Positions 1 to 6,928 of a stretch of DNA of 6,928 nucleotides are shown here, in pieces (position 1 is the stretch's first letter; each line of letters starts with the position of its first letter). Below the pieces are notes generated by a model. The model saw only the letters and a list, made by a program, of their open reading frames with translations, did no database searches and was not told the origin of the DNA. Source of the DNA: Pasteurellaceae bacterium (GTDB taxonomy: Bacteria; Pseudomonadota; Gammaproteobacteria; Enterobacterales; Pasteurellaceae); the NCBI GenBank assembly GCA_900756875.1, contig CAAELW010000072.1, positions 1 to 6,928 of the forward strand, in the 5' to 3' direction. Made by a program: the position numbers and the translations under genes.

Positions 1-1429
<1,429 letters not shown>

Positions 1430-1457
1430 TTAAACGAACAAATTGCGAGCCTAACTT

Positions 1458-1477
1458 AATTGAATTCGAATTTAATT
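1458..1477. promoter_or_regulatory. 20-bp near-perfect palindrome, candidate operator
   Basis: AATTGAATTCGAATTTAATT is symmetric at 18 of 20 positions, with a perfect 10-bp centre AATTCGAATT. It lies between the perfect CRP site and glpK, about where a glpK promoter would be. The central TTCGAA loosely recalls the TTCG/CGAA arms of E. coli GlpR operators, but the arm spacing differs, so the protein that binds it, if any, is unknown. In AT-rich DNA some such symmetry is expected by chance. Confidence 0.35.
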
Positions 1478-1495
1478 GGAACAAGCAATGTTGGG

Positions 1496-1517
1496 TTTTG
1501 TGATTAGCATCACAGAT
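1496..1517. promoter_or_regulatory. CRP (cAMP receptor protein) binding site, perfect core
   Basis: The core TGTGATTAGCATCACA (1499-1514) matches TGTGA-N6-TCACA at all ten conserved bases; the 22-bp site is 1496-1517. It lies about 124 bp upstream of the glpK start and about 230 bp upstream of glpF. From E. coli and Haemophilus knowledge, CRP-cAMP activation of glycerol genes is expected. The site could serve either divergent promoter; its centre (1506.5) is nearer to glpK. Confidence 0.8.
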
Positions 1518-1559
1518 TTTTCTCTGAAGAGATGCAACCGATTGCGTTAGCTCGCAAAA

Positions 1560-1581
1560 TAATGTGATCCCTCTCTCATTT
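1560..1581 (+). promoter_or_regulatory. Second CRP site, one mismatch in the core
   Basis: TGTGATCCCTCTCTCA (1563-1578) matches 9 of the 10 conserved CRP bases (TCTCA in place of TCACA). Its centre, 1570.5, is about 70 bp upstream of the start site predicted from the TTGAAT/GATAAT promoter, on the face of the helix used by class I CRP activators (-61.5, -71.5). It is therefore the better candidate to activate glpF. Assignment to glpF depends on that promoter being right. Confidence 0.55.
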
Positions 1582-1606
1582 TTAGAAAATAGATCGGTTT
1601 CATCTA

Positions 1607-1634
1607 TTGAATTAATTGGTTAAAACTAGATAAT
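1607..1634 (+). promoter_or_regulatory. Candidate sigma-70 promoter for glpF
   Basis: TTGAAT (1607-1612) and GATAAT (1629-1634) are separated by 16 bp and match the -35 and -10 consensus at 4 and 5 of 6 positions. Transcription would start near 1641 and leave a leader of about 100 bases before glpF. Support comes from the CRP-like site about 70 bp upstream. No start site has been measured. Confidence 0.45.
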
Positions 1635-1744
1635 GAAGCCACTCACTTTGAGTATCTCAATATTTGATCAAACAACGAAACGAATTGCAAAGCAAGGTTT
1701 CTTTAATGAAATCATTAAGTTAATCATTATTTGGAGATTCTCTT

Positions 1745-2488
1745 ATGAATGCCTATTTTGCAGAATTTTTTGGCACAGCACTTTTAATCCTTTTAGGTAA
1801 CGGTGTGGTGGCCAACGTATGTTTAAATAAAACGAAAGGGCAAAGTTCTGGTTGGATTGTGATTACTACCGCGTGGGCATTTGCGGTGTATGTGGCGGTT
1901 GTTGTGACGGGACCTTACAGTGGGGCACACTTAAATCCTGCGGTAACACTTGGTGTGGCAATGAAAGGCGCATTTGCTTGGGAATTGGTGCCAGGCTACA
2001 TCGCGGCACAAGTTGTGGGAGGCATGGTTGGTGCGTTGTTGGTTTACATTATGTATAAAGATCACTTTGCAGCGACCGAAGAAGAGGGCTTAAAACGCGC
2101 TTGCTTCTGTACCGAACCTGCAATTCGTAACTATCCAATCAACTTGGTAAACGAAATCGTTGGTACCTTTGTGCTTGTCTTCGTGATTTTCTACCTTGCA
2201 GGTGCAAACATCACTTTACCTGGCACAGCAGAAAGCACACCAATTGGTTTAGGTTCAATTGGGGCATTACCAGTAGCCATTCTAGTTTGGGCAATTGGTT
2301 TGAGCTTAGGTGGAACAACCGGTTCTGCGAACAATCCAGCTCGAGATCTTGGTCCGCGTTTAACCTTAGGTCTTTTCCTGGGGGGGACATTAAAAACTAA
2401 AGCTGACTGGGGATACAGTTGGGTTCCAGTTGTAGGTCCATTTATCGGTGCGGCTTTAGCAACAGTATTCTATAATGCCATTATGTAA
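1745..2488 (+). CDS. glpF: Glycerol uptake facilitator, MIP/aquaporin family, Firmicutes-like
   Basis: Inner-membrane channel for passive glycerol entry, feeding the kinase encoded divergently. The 247 residues show the MIP fold: six hydrophobic segments (about 4-27, 36-55, 82-105, 133-153, 170-188, 222-245) and two half-helices carrying NPA motifs at 64-66 (GAHLNPAVT) and 197-199 (NNPARDLGPR). Asp201 after Arg200 is the usual mark of glycerol-conducting members. By alignment with E. coli GlpF, the filter residues W48, G191 and R206 correspond to W44, G185 and R200, but F200 is replaced by S194. It lacks the longer C-terminal tail of the 281-residue E. coli protein, and stretches such as LLGNGVV and SSGWIVITTAW resemble Streptococcus GlpF as I recall it. 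Start: ATG with GGAGA 7 bases upstream. A G7 tract lies at 2380-2386. Substrate could extend to other polyols. Confidence 0.9.
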   Translation: MNAYFAEFFGTALLILLGNGVVANVCLNKTKGQSSGWIVITTAWAFAVYVAVVVTGPYSGAHLNPAVTLGVAMKGAFAWELVPGYIAAQVVGGMVGALLVYIMYKDHFAATEEEGLKRACFCTEPAIRNYPINLVNEIVGTFVLVFVIFYLAGANITLPGTAESTPIGLGSIGALPVAILVWAIGLSLGGTTGSANNPARDLGPRLTLGLFLGGTLKTKADWGYSWVPVVGPFIGAALATVFYNAIM

Positions 2489-2501
2489 TTTATTCAAATA
2501 G

Positions 2502-2544
2502 AAAGAGCGGTCAAAATTCATGATGTTTTTTGACCGCTCTTTTT
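2502..2544. terminator. Bidirectional intrinsic terminator made of inverted near-uptake sequences
   Basis: AAAGAGCGGTCAAAA (2502-2516) pairs perfectly with TTTTGACCGCTCTTT (2528-2542) across an 11-base loop, followed by T residues; by symmetry the minus strand also ends in U. It lies 13 bases after the glpF stop and 16 bases beyond the stop of the convergent ATPase gene, so it can end both transcripts. Each arm is an uptake sequence with one change (AAGAGCGGT for AAGTGCGGT), a common terminator design in Haemophilus. Confidence 0.88.
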
Positions 2545-2560
2545 ATATTTAGGGGGTTGA

Positions 2561-3331
2561 TTAAATACAATAATCTTCGAATTCCATTGGCATTTTAGCT
2601 TGCAATAAGAATTGTTTGGTGCGTTCTTGCTGTGGATGACTGAAGAATTCAGCCGCGGTATTTTGTTCAACGACCTGACCATTTTCCATGAGAATCACGC
2701 GATCTGCCACATCTTTGGCAAAATTCAATTCATGGGTGACGATAATCATTGTCCAACCTTCTTGTGCGAGCATTTTGAGTGCTTGTAACACTTCACCGAC
2801 GAGCTCTGGATCGAGGGCAGAAGTGGGCTCATCTAACAAGATAATATCGGGTTTAACAGCTAAAGCTCGGGCGATCCCGACACGTTGCTGTTGACCACCA
2901 GACAGTTGAGAGGGATATAAATCCGCTTTTGCTTTTAAACCGACTTTTTCCAATAATGCCAAGGCTTTTTCACGTGCAATCTCTTTAGGTTGTTTTTGCA
3001 CAACGACCATGCCTTCCATCACATTTTCGAGTGCTGTGCGATGGGGAAATAGATTGTATTGTTGGAATACCATTGAAGAACGACGACGCAATTTTAGTTC
3101 ATCGGCTTTGCTGATTTTTTTACTGAAATCAATGGTTAAGCTTCCATCAGTAAATGCTAATACACCTTTTTCTGGGCGTTCGAGCAAATTTAAACAGCGT
3201 AAAAAAGTGGTTTTGCCTGAACCTGATGGTCCTAGAATGGCAACCACTTCACCTTTATTAATTTCAAAATCAATGCTTTTTAATACATGGTGGCCATTAA
3301 AACTTTTCTGAATATTCGTGACTTTTAACAT
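2561..3331 (-). CDS. Polar amino acid ABC importer, ATP-binding protein (cystine/TcyC-like)
   Basis: Cytoplasmic ATPase that drives import by the permease encoded just upstream. The 256 residues contain the full set of ABC motifs: Walker A GPSGSGKTT (34-42), Q-loop VFQQYNLFPH (Q90/Q91), signature LSGGQQQR (143-150), Walker B IILLDEPTSALD (163-174, catalytic E168) and the H-loop H200 in VTHE. The FQQYNLFPH and DPELVGEVL segments are typical of the amino-acid (HisP/GlnQ) group. The start ATG 3331 has AAGGA at 3338-3342, which overlaps the permease stop codon (9-base gap), pointing to coupled translation. Last gene of the three-gene operon. The ATPase alone does not show the substrate; cystine/cysteine is inferred from the binding protein and cysK/cysZ nearby. 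It probably corresponds to H. influenzae HI1078 (from memory). Confidence 0.92.
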   Translation of the reverse strand: MLKVTNIQKSFNGHHVLKSIDFEINKGEVVAILGPSGSGKTTFLRCLNLLERPEKGVLAFTDGSLTIDFSKKISKADELKLRRRSSMVFQQYNLFPHRTALENVMEGMVVVQKQPKEIAREKALALLEKVGLKAKADLYPSQLSGGQQQRVGIARALAVKPDIILLDEPTSALDPELVGEVLQALKMLAQEGWTMIIVTHELNFAKDVADRVILMENGQVVEQNTAAEFFSHPQQERTKQFLLQAKMPMEFEDYCI

Positions 3332-3340
3332 AAACAGTCC

Positions 3341-4057
3341 TTATAAATGGCGAGAAAGGCGTTTTTCTAAACGGGTTTGTCCCATTGACAGCACAAAACA
3401 GAATACCCAATAAATGAGGGCCGCTTCACTATAAATTAAAATAAATTCGTAGTTTTCAGCCGTGATGTTTTGCGCCACACGAAATAATTCCGCAATCCAA
3501 ACGAGTGATGCCAGAGACGTATCTTTCACTGTGCTAATGAAGGTATTTGATAGCGAAGGAACGGAAATTCGTAAAGCTTGCGGCATAATGGTACGCACGA
3601 AAGCTTGTGTGTAATTCATGCCTATCGCATAAGAGGCTTCCCATTGACCTTTAGGAATCGCAAGAATAGAGGCCCTCACTGTTTCAGCTGCATAAGCACC
3701 AATATTAATGGAGAATGCAATAATCGCGGTTGGAAAAGGTTCTAGCTTGATACCAACTTCAGGTAAACCATAGAAAATGATGAAGATCTGCACCAACATT
3801 GGTGTGCCACGAATAATTGAAATATAAGTGCGACAAATGCCCTGCAGAATTTTGGTCATTAAATTGGGATGCGGTAATGTGCAAATCACAGCCACTATGA
3901 CTGCAATGAATAAACCACAAAAGAAGGAAATGACCGCAAGAGGAATCGTATATAAAATTGCCCCTTCCATCATAGGCCAAAACGAGCTGATTACATAATC
4001 AGCTCGTTCTGTGGTCATAAATGGAAGGCTGGCTAACCAATTATTGAGTAATGTCAT
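3341..4057 (-). CDS. Polar amino acid ABC importer, permease (cystine/TcyB-like)
   Basis: Inner-membrane subunit of the HisM/GlnP permease family that carries the amino acid released by the binding protein. From ATG 4057 it has 238 residues, with hydrophobic segments near 32-58, 88-100, 110-125 and around 180-225. Numbered from that [14 protein letters not shown] (about 82-92) is the family's conserved stretch, and the EAA-type loop (about 140-170: [14 protein letters not shown] then [12 protein letters not shown]) contacts the ATPase. The frame is open to a TTG at 4063 (240 residues), an alternative start; I prefer ATG because neither has a clear Shine-Dalgarno. Either way the 5' end overlaps the binding-protein gene by 17-23 bases, as expected for translational coupling. 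Probably matches H. influenzae HI1079. Confidence 0.9.
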   Translation of the reverse strand: MTLLNNWLASLPFMTTERADYVISSFWPMMEGAILYTIPLAVISFFCGLFIAVIVAVICTLPHPNLMTKILQGICRTYISIIRGTPMLVQIFIIFYGLPEVGIKLEPFPTAIIAFSINIGAYAAETVRASILAIPKGQWEASYAIGMNYTQAFVRTIMPQALRISVPSLSNTFISTVKDTSLASLVWIAELFRVAQNITAENYEFILIYSEAALIYWVFCFVLSMGQTRLEKRLSRHL

Positions 4058-4814
4058 CGCCAAACCATTTGATTGAAAGTTGTTTTAACGTTCCGTCTTT
4101 GCGTAGTTCTTCAAGTGCTTGGTTTACTTTTGCAATAAGCGGTTCTTCACCTTTCAAGAAAGCAAAACCAGTAGGGATTTTTTTATCACTTTCTACAGCA
4201 ATTTTTAAGCCTGCATTAGGTTGTTTTTTGAAGTAATCTAACACCGCGAGTTTATCATTTACTGTGGCATCAACACGACCTTGTTTTACTGCTTCAAGGT
4301 TTTGTGCCAAGCTATCAACGGTCACAATAATTGCACCATTATCACGTGCGTCTTTGCTCCAGTTACTGGTGGCAGACTGGGCAGATTTTTTACCTTTTAA
4401 ATCAGGGAATGATTTAATGCTATCGTTATCAGCTTTCGTCACGATTACGCCAGCAGAGTAGTTATAAGGTGCACTGTAATCATATTTTTTTAAACGTTCT
4501 GGGCTTGGATTGGTTTGGTTCGCAATAACATCAAAACGTTTTGCATTTAAACCTGCATACATGCCATCCCAAGCGGTTTCTTTAAATTCAACTTTCCAGC
4601 CTAATTTTTGAGCAACTTTTTCGATAATTTCCACATCGAAACCTGTTAACTTGCCATCTTTGTCGTGGAAAGTGAATGGTGCGTAAGTTCCCTCAGTACC
4701 GACTAATAAGGTTTTAGTTTTTTCAACGCGATCAGCAATTTCACCTGCGTTAGCAAAAGTAGAAAGGGCTAATCCTGCCGCTAAAAGTGCGGTGCTAAAA
4801 AATGATTTTTTCAT
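4041..4814 (-). CDS. Periplasmic amino acid (probable cystine) binding protein
   Basis: Soluble periplasmic receptor of the importer, solute-binding family 3. It has 257 residues. A signal peptide with MKK start, hydrophobic core and ANA|GE cleavage after residue 23 is clear; there is no lipobox Cys, so it is predicted to be free in the periplasm. Family features include [10 protein letters not shown] (40-49), LTGFDVEI (56-63) and [10 protein letters not shown] (98-107). The NQTNPSPER and SNWSKDA segments resemble cystine-binding TcyA/FliY proteins, so cystine is the favoured ligand, though other polar amino acids cannot be excluded. ATG 4814 has AAGGA (4821-4825) 6 bases upstream. The uptake sequence at 4785-4793 lies in frame and encodes Thr8-Ala9-Leu10 of the signal peptide. 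First gene of the operon; likely equivalent to H. influenzae HI1080. Confidence 0.9.
   Translation of the reverse strand: MKKSFFSTALLAAGLALSTFANAGEIADRVEKTKTLLVGTEGTYAPFTFHDKDGKLTGFDVEIIEKVAQKLGWKVEFKETAWDGMYAGLNAKRFDVIANQTNPSPERLKKYDYSAPYNYSAGVIVTKADNDSIKSFPDLKGKKSAQSATSNWSKDARDNGAIIVTVDSLAQNLEAVKQGRVDATVNDKLAVLDYFKKQPNAGLKIAVESDKKIPTGFAFLKGEEPLIAKVNQALEELRKDGTLKQLSIKWFGDDITQ
4785..4793 (+). repeat. DNA uptake sequence (Haemophilus type)
   Basis: Exact AAGTGCGGT, the 9-base core of the uptake signal recognised during natural transformation in Haemophilus and relatives. It lies inside the signal-peptide region of the binding-protein gene, where the reverse strand reads ACC GCA CTT. The flank after the core is GCTAAAA, not the full CAAAATT extension. 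Confidence 0.9.
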
Positions 4815-4853
4815 AAGTATTCCTTTTTTAGATAAATAACGAAAGTGAAATGA

Positions 4854-4882
4854 ATTATAAGAAGCGAAAAAGAAAAGAAAAG
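4854..4882 (-). promoter_or_regulatory. Candidate promoter of the amino acid importer operon
   Basis: The minus strand has a perfect TATAAT (4859 to 4854), placing the start near 4847, about 33 bases before the binding-protein ATG. No good -35 box is present at 16-18 bp: that position holds a T/C tract made of three CTTTT units (4868-4882). A weak -35 suggests dependence on an activator, but no recognisable site for one was found. The cysK terminator just upstream makes an independent promoter here necessary. Confidence 0.5.
4866..4882 (+). repeat. Short pentanucleotide tandem repeat (AAAAG)x3
   Basis: Three exact AAAAG units (4868-4872, 4873-4877, 4878-4882), preceded by GA, lie between 9 and 23 bp upstream of the TATAAT box of the importer promoter, covering the -35 position. 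Three copies are few and may be chance in A-rich DNA. Confidence 0.6.
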
Positions 4883-4945
4883 TATTATTTATTTATGAAT
4901 TATTTCCTTTAGTTATATCAAATAAAATTTGTTTAATTAATAAAC

Positions 4946-4971
4946 AAAAAAGGTCTGTAAAAACAGACCTT
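4946..4971 (-). terminator. Intrinsic terminator after cysK
   Basis: Read on the minus strand, AAGGTCTGT (4971 to 4963), a TTTT loop, ACAGACCTT (4958 to 4950) and further T residues form a 9-bp stem followed by a U tract. It lies 26 bases beyond the cysK stop at 4997. It separates cysK transcription from the importer operon, which therefore probably has its own promoter in 4815-4945. Confidence 0.88.
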
Positions 4972-4996
4972 AGATAAAATGAATTCAATTAATAGA

Positions 4997-5947
4997 TTAA
5001 GCTTCAATACCTTCGAATAACGCTGTACTTAAATAACGTTCTGATGCAGAAGGTAAGATCGCGACGATTAATTTATCGTGGAATTCAGGTAGTTTTGCTA
5101 AGCGGTCAGCCGCTGCCACTGCAGCACCTGAAGAAATACCCGCAAGAATACCTTCTTCAGCCATTAAGCGACGAGCGGTCGCGATTGCGGTATCGCTATC
5201 TACAGTTTCTACGCGATCAATTAATGATAAATCTAAGTTTTTCGGAATGAAGCCCGCACCGATACCTTGAATTTTGTGTGGACCCGGTTTCACTTCTTGA
5301 CCAGCAAGGGTTTGGGTGATAACAGGTGATTCTGTTGGTTCAACCGCGACAGAAGTGATTTTTTTACCGTGATCGAGTTTGATTGCACGAGAAATACCGG
5401 TAATTGTACCACCGGTACCCACACCAGCAACCACAACATCGACTTTACCTTCAGTATCTTTCCAGATTTCTTCACCAGTCGTTTGACGGTGAATGTCCGG
5501 GTTAGCCGGGTTTTCAAATTGTTTTAGCATTACATAATGATTTGGGTTAGATGCCACAATTTCTTCAGCTTTGGCAATCGCACCTTTCATCCCTTTTGAG
5601 CCTTCAGTAAGCACGAGATTCACGCCTAAACCACGTAATAAACGTTTACGTTCAAGACTCATGGTTTCAGGCATGGTTAAGGTAATTTTATAACCGCGCG
5701 CGGCAGCGACATAAGCTAAAGCAATACCGGTGTTACCGCTGGTTGCATCTACAATTTCTTTACCCGCGGTTAAAATGCCGTCTTTTTCTGCTTGCCAAAT
5801 CATATTGGCACCAATACGGCATTTCACGCTAAAGCTTGGGTTACGACCTTCAATTTTTACGACAACGTTACCATTGTGTCCGAAGTGTTTTAAACGAACT
5901 AATGGCGTATTACCGATTGAGTATGAGTTATCTGCATAAATTGTCAT
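4997..5947 (-). CDS. cysK: Cysteine synthase A (O-acetylserine sulfhydrylase)
   Basis: Cytoplasmic PLP enzyme that makes L-cysteine from O-acetylserine and sulfide, the last step of cysteine biosynthesis. The 316-residue length is normal. K42 in SFSVKCR is the Schiff-base lysine; TSGNTG (69-74) is the substrate loop; GVGTGGT (175-181) binds the PLP phosphate; IQGIGAGF (226-233) and ISSGAA (271-276) complete the active site. As recalled, the sequence is almost the same as the structurally studied H. influenzae CysK, whose active site is bound by the C-terminal tail of serine acetyltransferase CysE. ATG 5947 has AAAGGA (5955-5960) 7 bases upstream. It follows cysZ by 100 bp on the same strand and ends before a strong terminator. 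Confidence 0.97.
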   Translation of the reverse strand: MTIYADNSYSIGNTPLVRLKHFGHNGNVVVKIEGRNPSFSVKCRIGANMIWQAEKDGILTAGKEIVDATSGNTGIALAYVAAARGYKITLTMPETMSLERKRLLRGLGVNLVLTEGSKGMKGAIAKAEEIVASNPNHYVMLKQFENPANPDIHRQTTGEEIWKDTEGKVDVVVAGVGTGGTITGISRAIKLDHGKKITSVAVEPTESPVITQTLAGQEVKPGPHKIQGIGAGFIPKNLDLSLIDRVETVDSDTAIATARRLMAEEGILAGISSGAAVAAADRLAKLPEFHDKLIVAILPSASERYLSTALFEGIEA

Positions 5948-5987
5948 TTTACTGTCCTTTTATATTTTGGAATGAGTTGATGCAGTA

Positions 5988-5996
5988 GTTATAACA
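5988..5996 (-). promoter_or_regulatory. Candidate extended -10 promoter for cysK
   Basis: The minus strand reads TGTTATAAC (5996 to 5988), an extended -10 element (TGn followed by TATAAC) that would start transcription near 5981, about 34 bases before cysK. The -35 position is only a T run. It would allow cysK expression apart from cysZ. This is a motif-level guess; CysB control would be expected by analogy with E. coli but no site could be identified. Confidence 0.35.
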
Positions 5997-6009
5997 CCGG
6001 TTTTTATAT

Positions 6010-6043
6010 AAAAAAAATAGTTAATAGCTATATTTTATAACTA
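6010..6043 (-). terminator. Weak A/T-rich hairpin with U8 between cysZ and cysK
   Basis: Just after the cysZ stop, the minus strand has TAGTTA (6043 to 6038) and TAACTA (6023 to 6018) flanking a 14-base loop that contains ATAGCTAT, followed directly by eight T residues (6017 to 6010). The stem is only six pairs, nearly all A-U, so termination would be partial at most. It may trim cysZ read-through into cysK. Confidence 0.3.
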
Positions 6044-6047
6044 AATG

Positions 6048-6893
6048 CTATTTATTCACGATGCTATTTCCTGAAGGCTTAATTTCCGTACTCGTAGAAC
6101 GTGTCACAATTTGTGTTGAACCTGAAGTGCGGTCAAAATTCATATCAAATTTTAATTGTGAGCGATAATTTTCGACCCACATTACGGTTGCACCACAGAC
6201 CGCCACAGGAATAATCACTAAGTTCACGATTGGCAATGCTGTACAAAGGGTAATTAATGCCCCGAATGTCAGACTTTGAGATCGTCTTTCGCCTAATGCA
6301 TTTTTCATAATGCCAAAAGAAATTTTATGGTTATCAAACGGGTAGTCACAATACTGAATCGCCATCATCCAACAGGTAAATAAGAACGTCAGCACAGGAA
6401 TAATGGTTTGTCCGATAACTGGGATAAAACTCAATAAGAACAAGCCCACAAATTTTGGTAAGCTGTACCACAGTTTTTGCCATTCACGATTTAGCATACG
6501 CGGTACATCTTTCATAATTTCGGCAAAACCATCATCATTAACGGCTTCACCGGTCAGCATTTTCTCTACTTTTTCTGCCAACAAACCATTAAACGGTGCG
6601 GCAATAAAGCCAGAAAGGGTTGTAAAGGCAAAATAGAAAAATAAGAGAATTGAGCCAATAGACAGCACGAGCAAAATCACACTTAAAAAGCTTAACCAAT
6701 CTGGAATAAAGCTCATCACCCAGTCAATCATCGTGGAGATTTGTGAGACAAATAGCCAGAATAAGCCGGTAAGCAGAACGACGTTAAGTAAAATAGGCAT
6801 AATCACAAAACGGCGTAGGCCTTTTTGCGTAATAAAATGCCAACCCATTACGAAATGATTGAAAGCAGATTTTATTTCATTTTGATCGATCAT
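6048..6893 (-). CDS. cysZ: Sulfate transporter CysZ family membrane protein
   Basis: Inner-membrane protein of the CysZ (EI24-like) family, which mediates sulfate entry for cysteine synthesis in E. coli. The 281 residues show long hydrophobic segments near 29-50, 67-97, 143-180 and 209-240. The stretch [15 protein letters not shown] (96-110) and the later [13 protein letters not shown] are characteristic of the family. It is longer than the roughly 253-residue E. coli protein, the excess being a hydrophilic Ser/Thr-rich C-terminal tail from about residue 248; part of it, D254-R255-T256-S257, is encoded by an uptake sequence. ATG 6893 has AAAGGA (6900-6905) 6 bases upstream; the stop is TAG. 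The neighbouring cysK supports the assignment, matching HI1102-HI1103 order in H. influenzae as I recall. Its promoter lies outside the window. Confidence 0.93.
   Translation of the reverse strand: MIDQNEIKSAFNHFVMGWHFITQKGLRRFVIMPILLNVVLLTGLFWLFVSQISTMIDWVMSFIPDWLSFLSVILLVLSIGSILLFFYFAFTTLSGFIAAPFNGLLAEKVEKMLTGEAVNDDGFAEIMKDVPRMLNREWQKLWYSLPKFVGLFLLSFIPVIGQTIIPVLTFLFTCWMMAIQYCDYPFDNHKISFGIMKNALGERRSQSLTFGALITLCTALPIVNLVIIPVAVCGATVMWVENYRSQLKFDMNFDRTSGSTQIVTRSTSTEIKPSGNSIVNK
6125..6140 (+). repeat. DNA uptake sequence with extended flank
   Basis: AAGTGCGGTCAAAATT contains the exact Haemophilus 9-base core (6125-6133) plus the usual A/T-rich extension. It lies inside the end of cysZ on the opposite strand, where it encodes part of the protein's variable C-terminal tail. 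It is unpaired, so it is not a terminator. Confidence 0.92.
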
Positions 6894-6928
6894 TATTGTT
6901 CCTTTAAATTGAAAAGTAAAAAATACAA

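Noticed and set aside
1433..1440. AACGAACA as a GlpR operator
   Set aside because: It matches one arm of the E. coli operator, but the other arm is not recognisable at the right distance, so it is noted only as a half-site.
1541..1558. Possible competence CRP-S site (TGCGA-N6-TCGCA)
   Set aside because: TGCG and CGCA are present at 1543-1546 and 1553-1556, but only 6 bases separate them, where CRP-S sites have 8; there is no competence gene nearby.
1663..1672. TTTGATCAAA as an FNR site
   Set aside because: FNR sites need TTGAT-N4-ATCAA; here the arms overlap, and the element lies downstream of the predicted glpF start site.
1852..2058. Open frame in another frame of glpF
   Set aside because: Its Cys/Gly/Trp-rich product is a frame-shifted reading of the membrane protein; glpF itself is intact.
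3009..3311. 100-codon open frame antisense to the ATPase gene
   Set aside because: It runs opposite the Walker A and Q-loop coding region, a frequent artefact of conserved ATPase codons, and has no convincing start signal.
4136..4144. ATAAGCGGT as an A. pleuropneumoniae-type uptake sequence
   Set aside because: It has one mismatch to ACAAGCGGT and lies within conserved coding sequence; exact Haemophilus-type cores are present instead.
4815..4945. Riboswitch or attenuator before the amino acid importer
   Set aside because: The predicted leader is only about 33 bases and AT-rich, without conserved stems or a leader peptide.

Overview
The window looks like a chromosomal segment from a Pasteurellaceae bacterium of the Haemophilus/Aggregatibacter branch. 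It is AT-rich and carries two exact Haemophilus-type DNA uptake sequences (AAGTGCGGT, at 4785-4793 and 6125-6133, the second with the usual CAAAATT extension). No exact copy of the Actinobacillus pleuropneumoniae-type core was seen. From memory, the CysK protein is very close to that of H. influenzae. A species such as H. parainfluenzae is plausible but unproven.

Left part (1-2544), glycerol uptake. A 3'-truncated glpK (glycerol kinase, minus strand, start at 1372) is divergent from glpF (glycerol facilitator, plus strand, 1745-2488). The 372-bp region between them holds a perfect CRP site, a second near-perfect CRP site placed well for a glpF promoter, a 20-bp near-palindrome, repeated TTGCG(AGC) half-sites, and a 7-bp-stem hairpin directly against the glpK Shine-Dalgarno sequence. 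The GlpF protein resembles Firmicutes facilitators more than the E. coli protein, and has Ser where Phe is usual in the selectivity filter.

Middle part (2545-4971). A strong bidirectional terminator built from two inverted near-uptake sequences separates glpF from a convergent three-gene ABC importer: ATP-binding protein (2561-3331), permease (3341-4057 or 4063) and periplasmic binding protein (4041-4814). All are on the minus strand, transcribed in the order binding protein, permease, ATPase. The family is polar amino acid uptake, most likely cystine/cysteine (TcyABC/FliY-like). A candidate promoter with a perfect TATAAT box and a (AAAAG)3 repeat lies upstream.

Right part (4946-6928), cysteine metabolism. 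cysK (O-acetylserine sulfhydrylase A) lies downstream of cysZ (sulfate transporter family), both on the minus strand, with a clear intrinsic terminator after cysK. A cystine importer next to cysK and cysZ makes a small sulfur/cysteine neighbourhood.

The genes are ordinary housekeeping and nutrient-uptake genes. I found no tRNA, rRNA, insertion sequence, CRISPR array or phage gene, and nothing that I would call an undescribed system. The points most worth checking are the glpK/glpF control region and the unusual GlpF filter.
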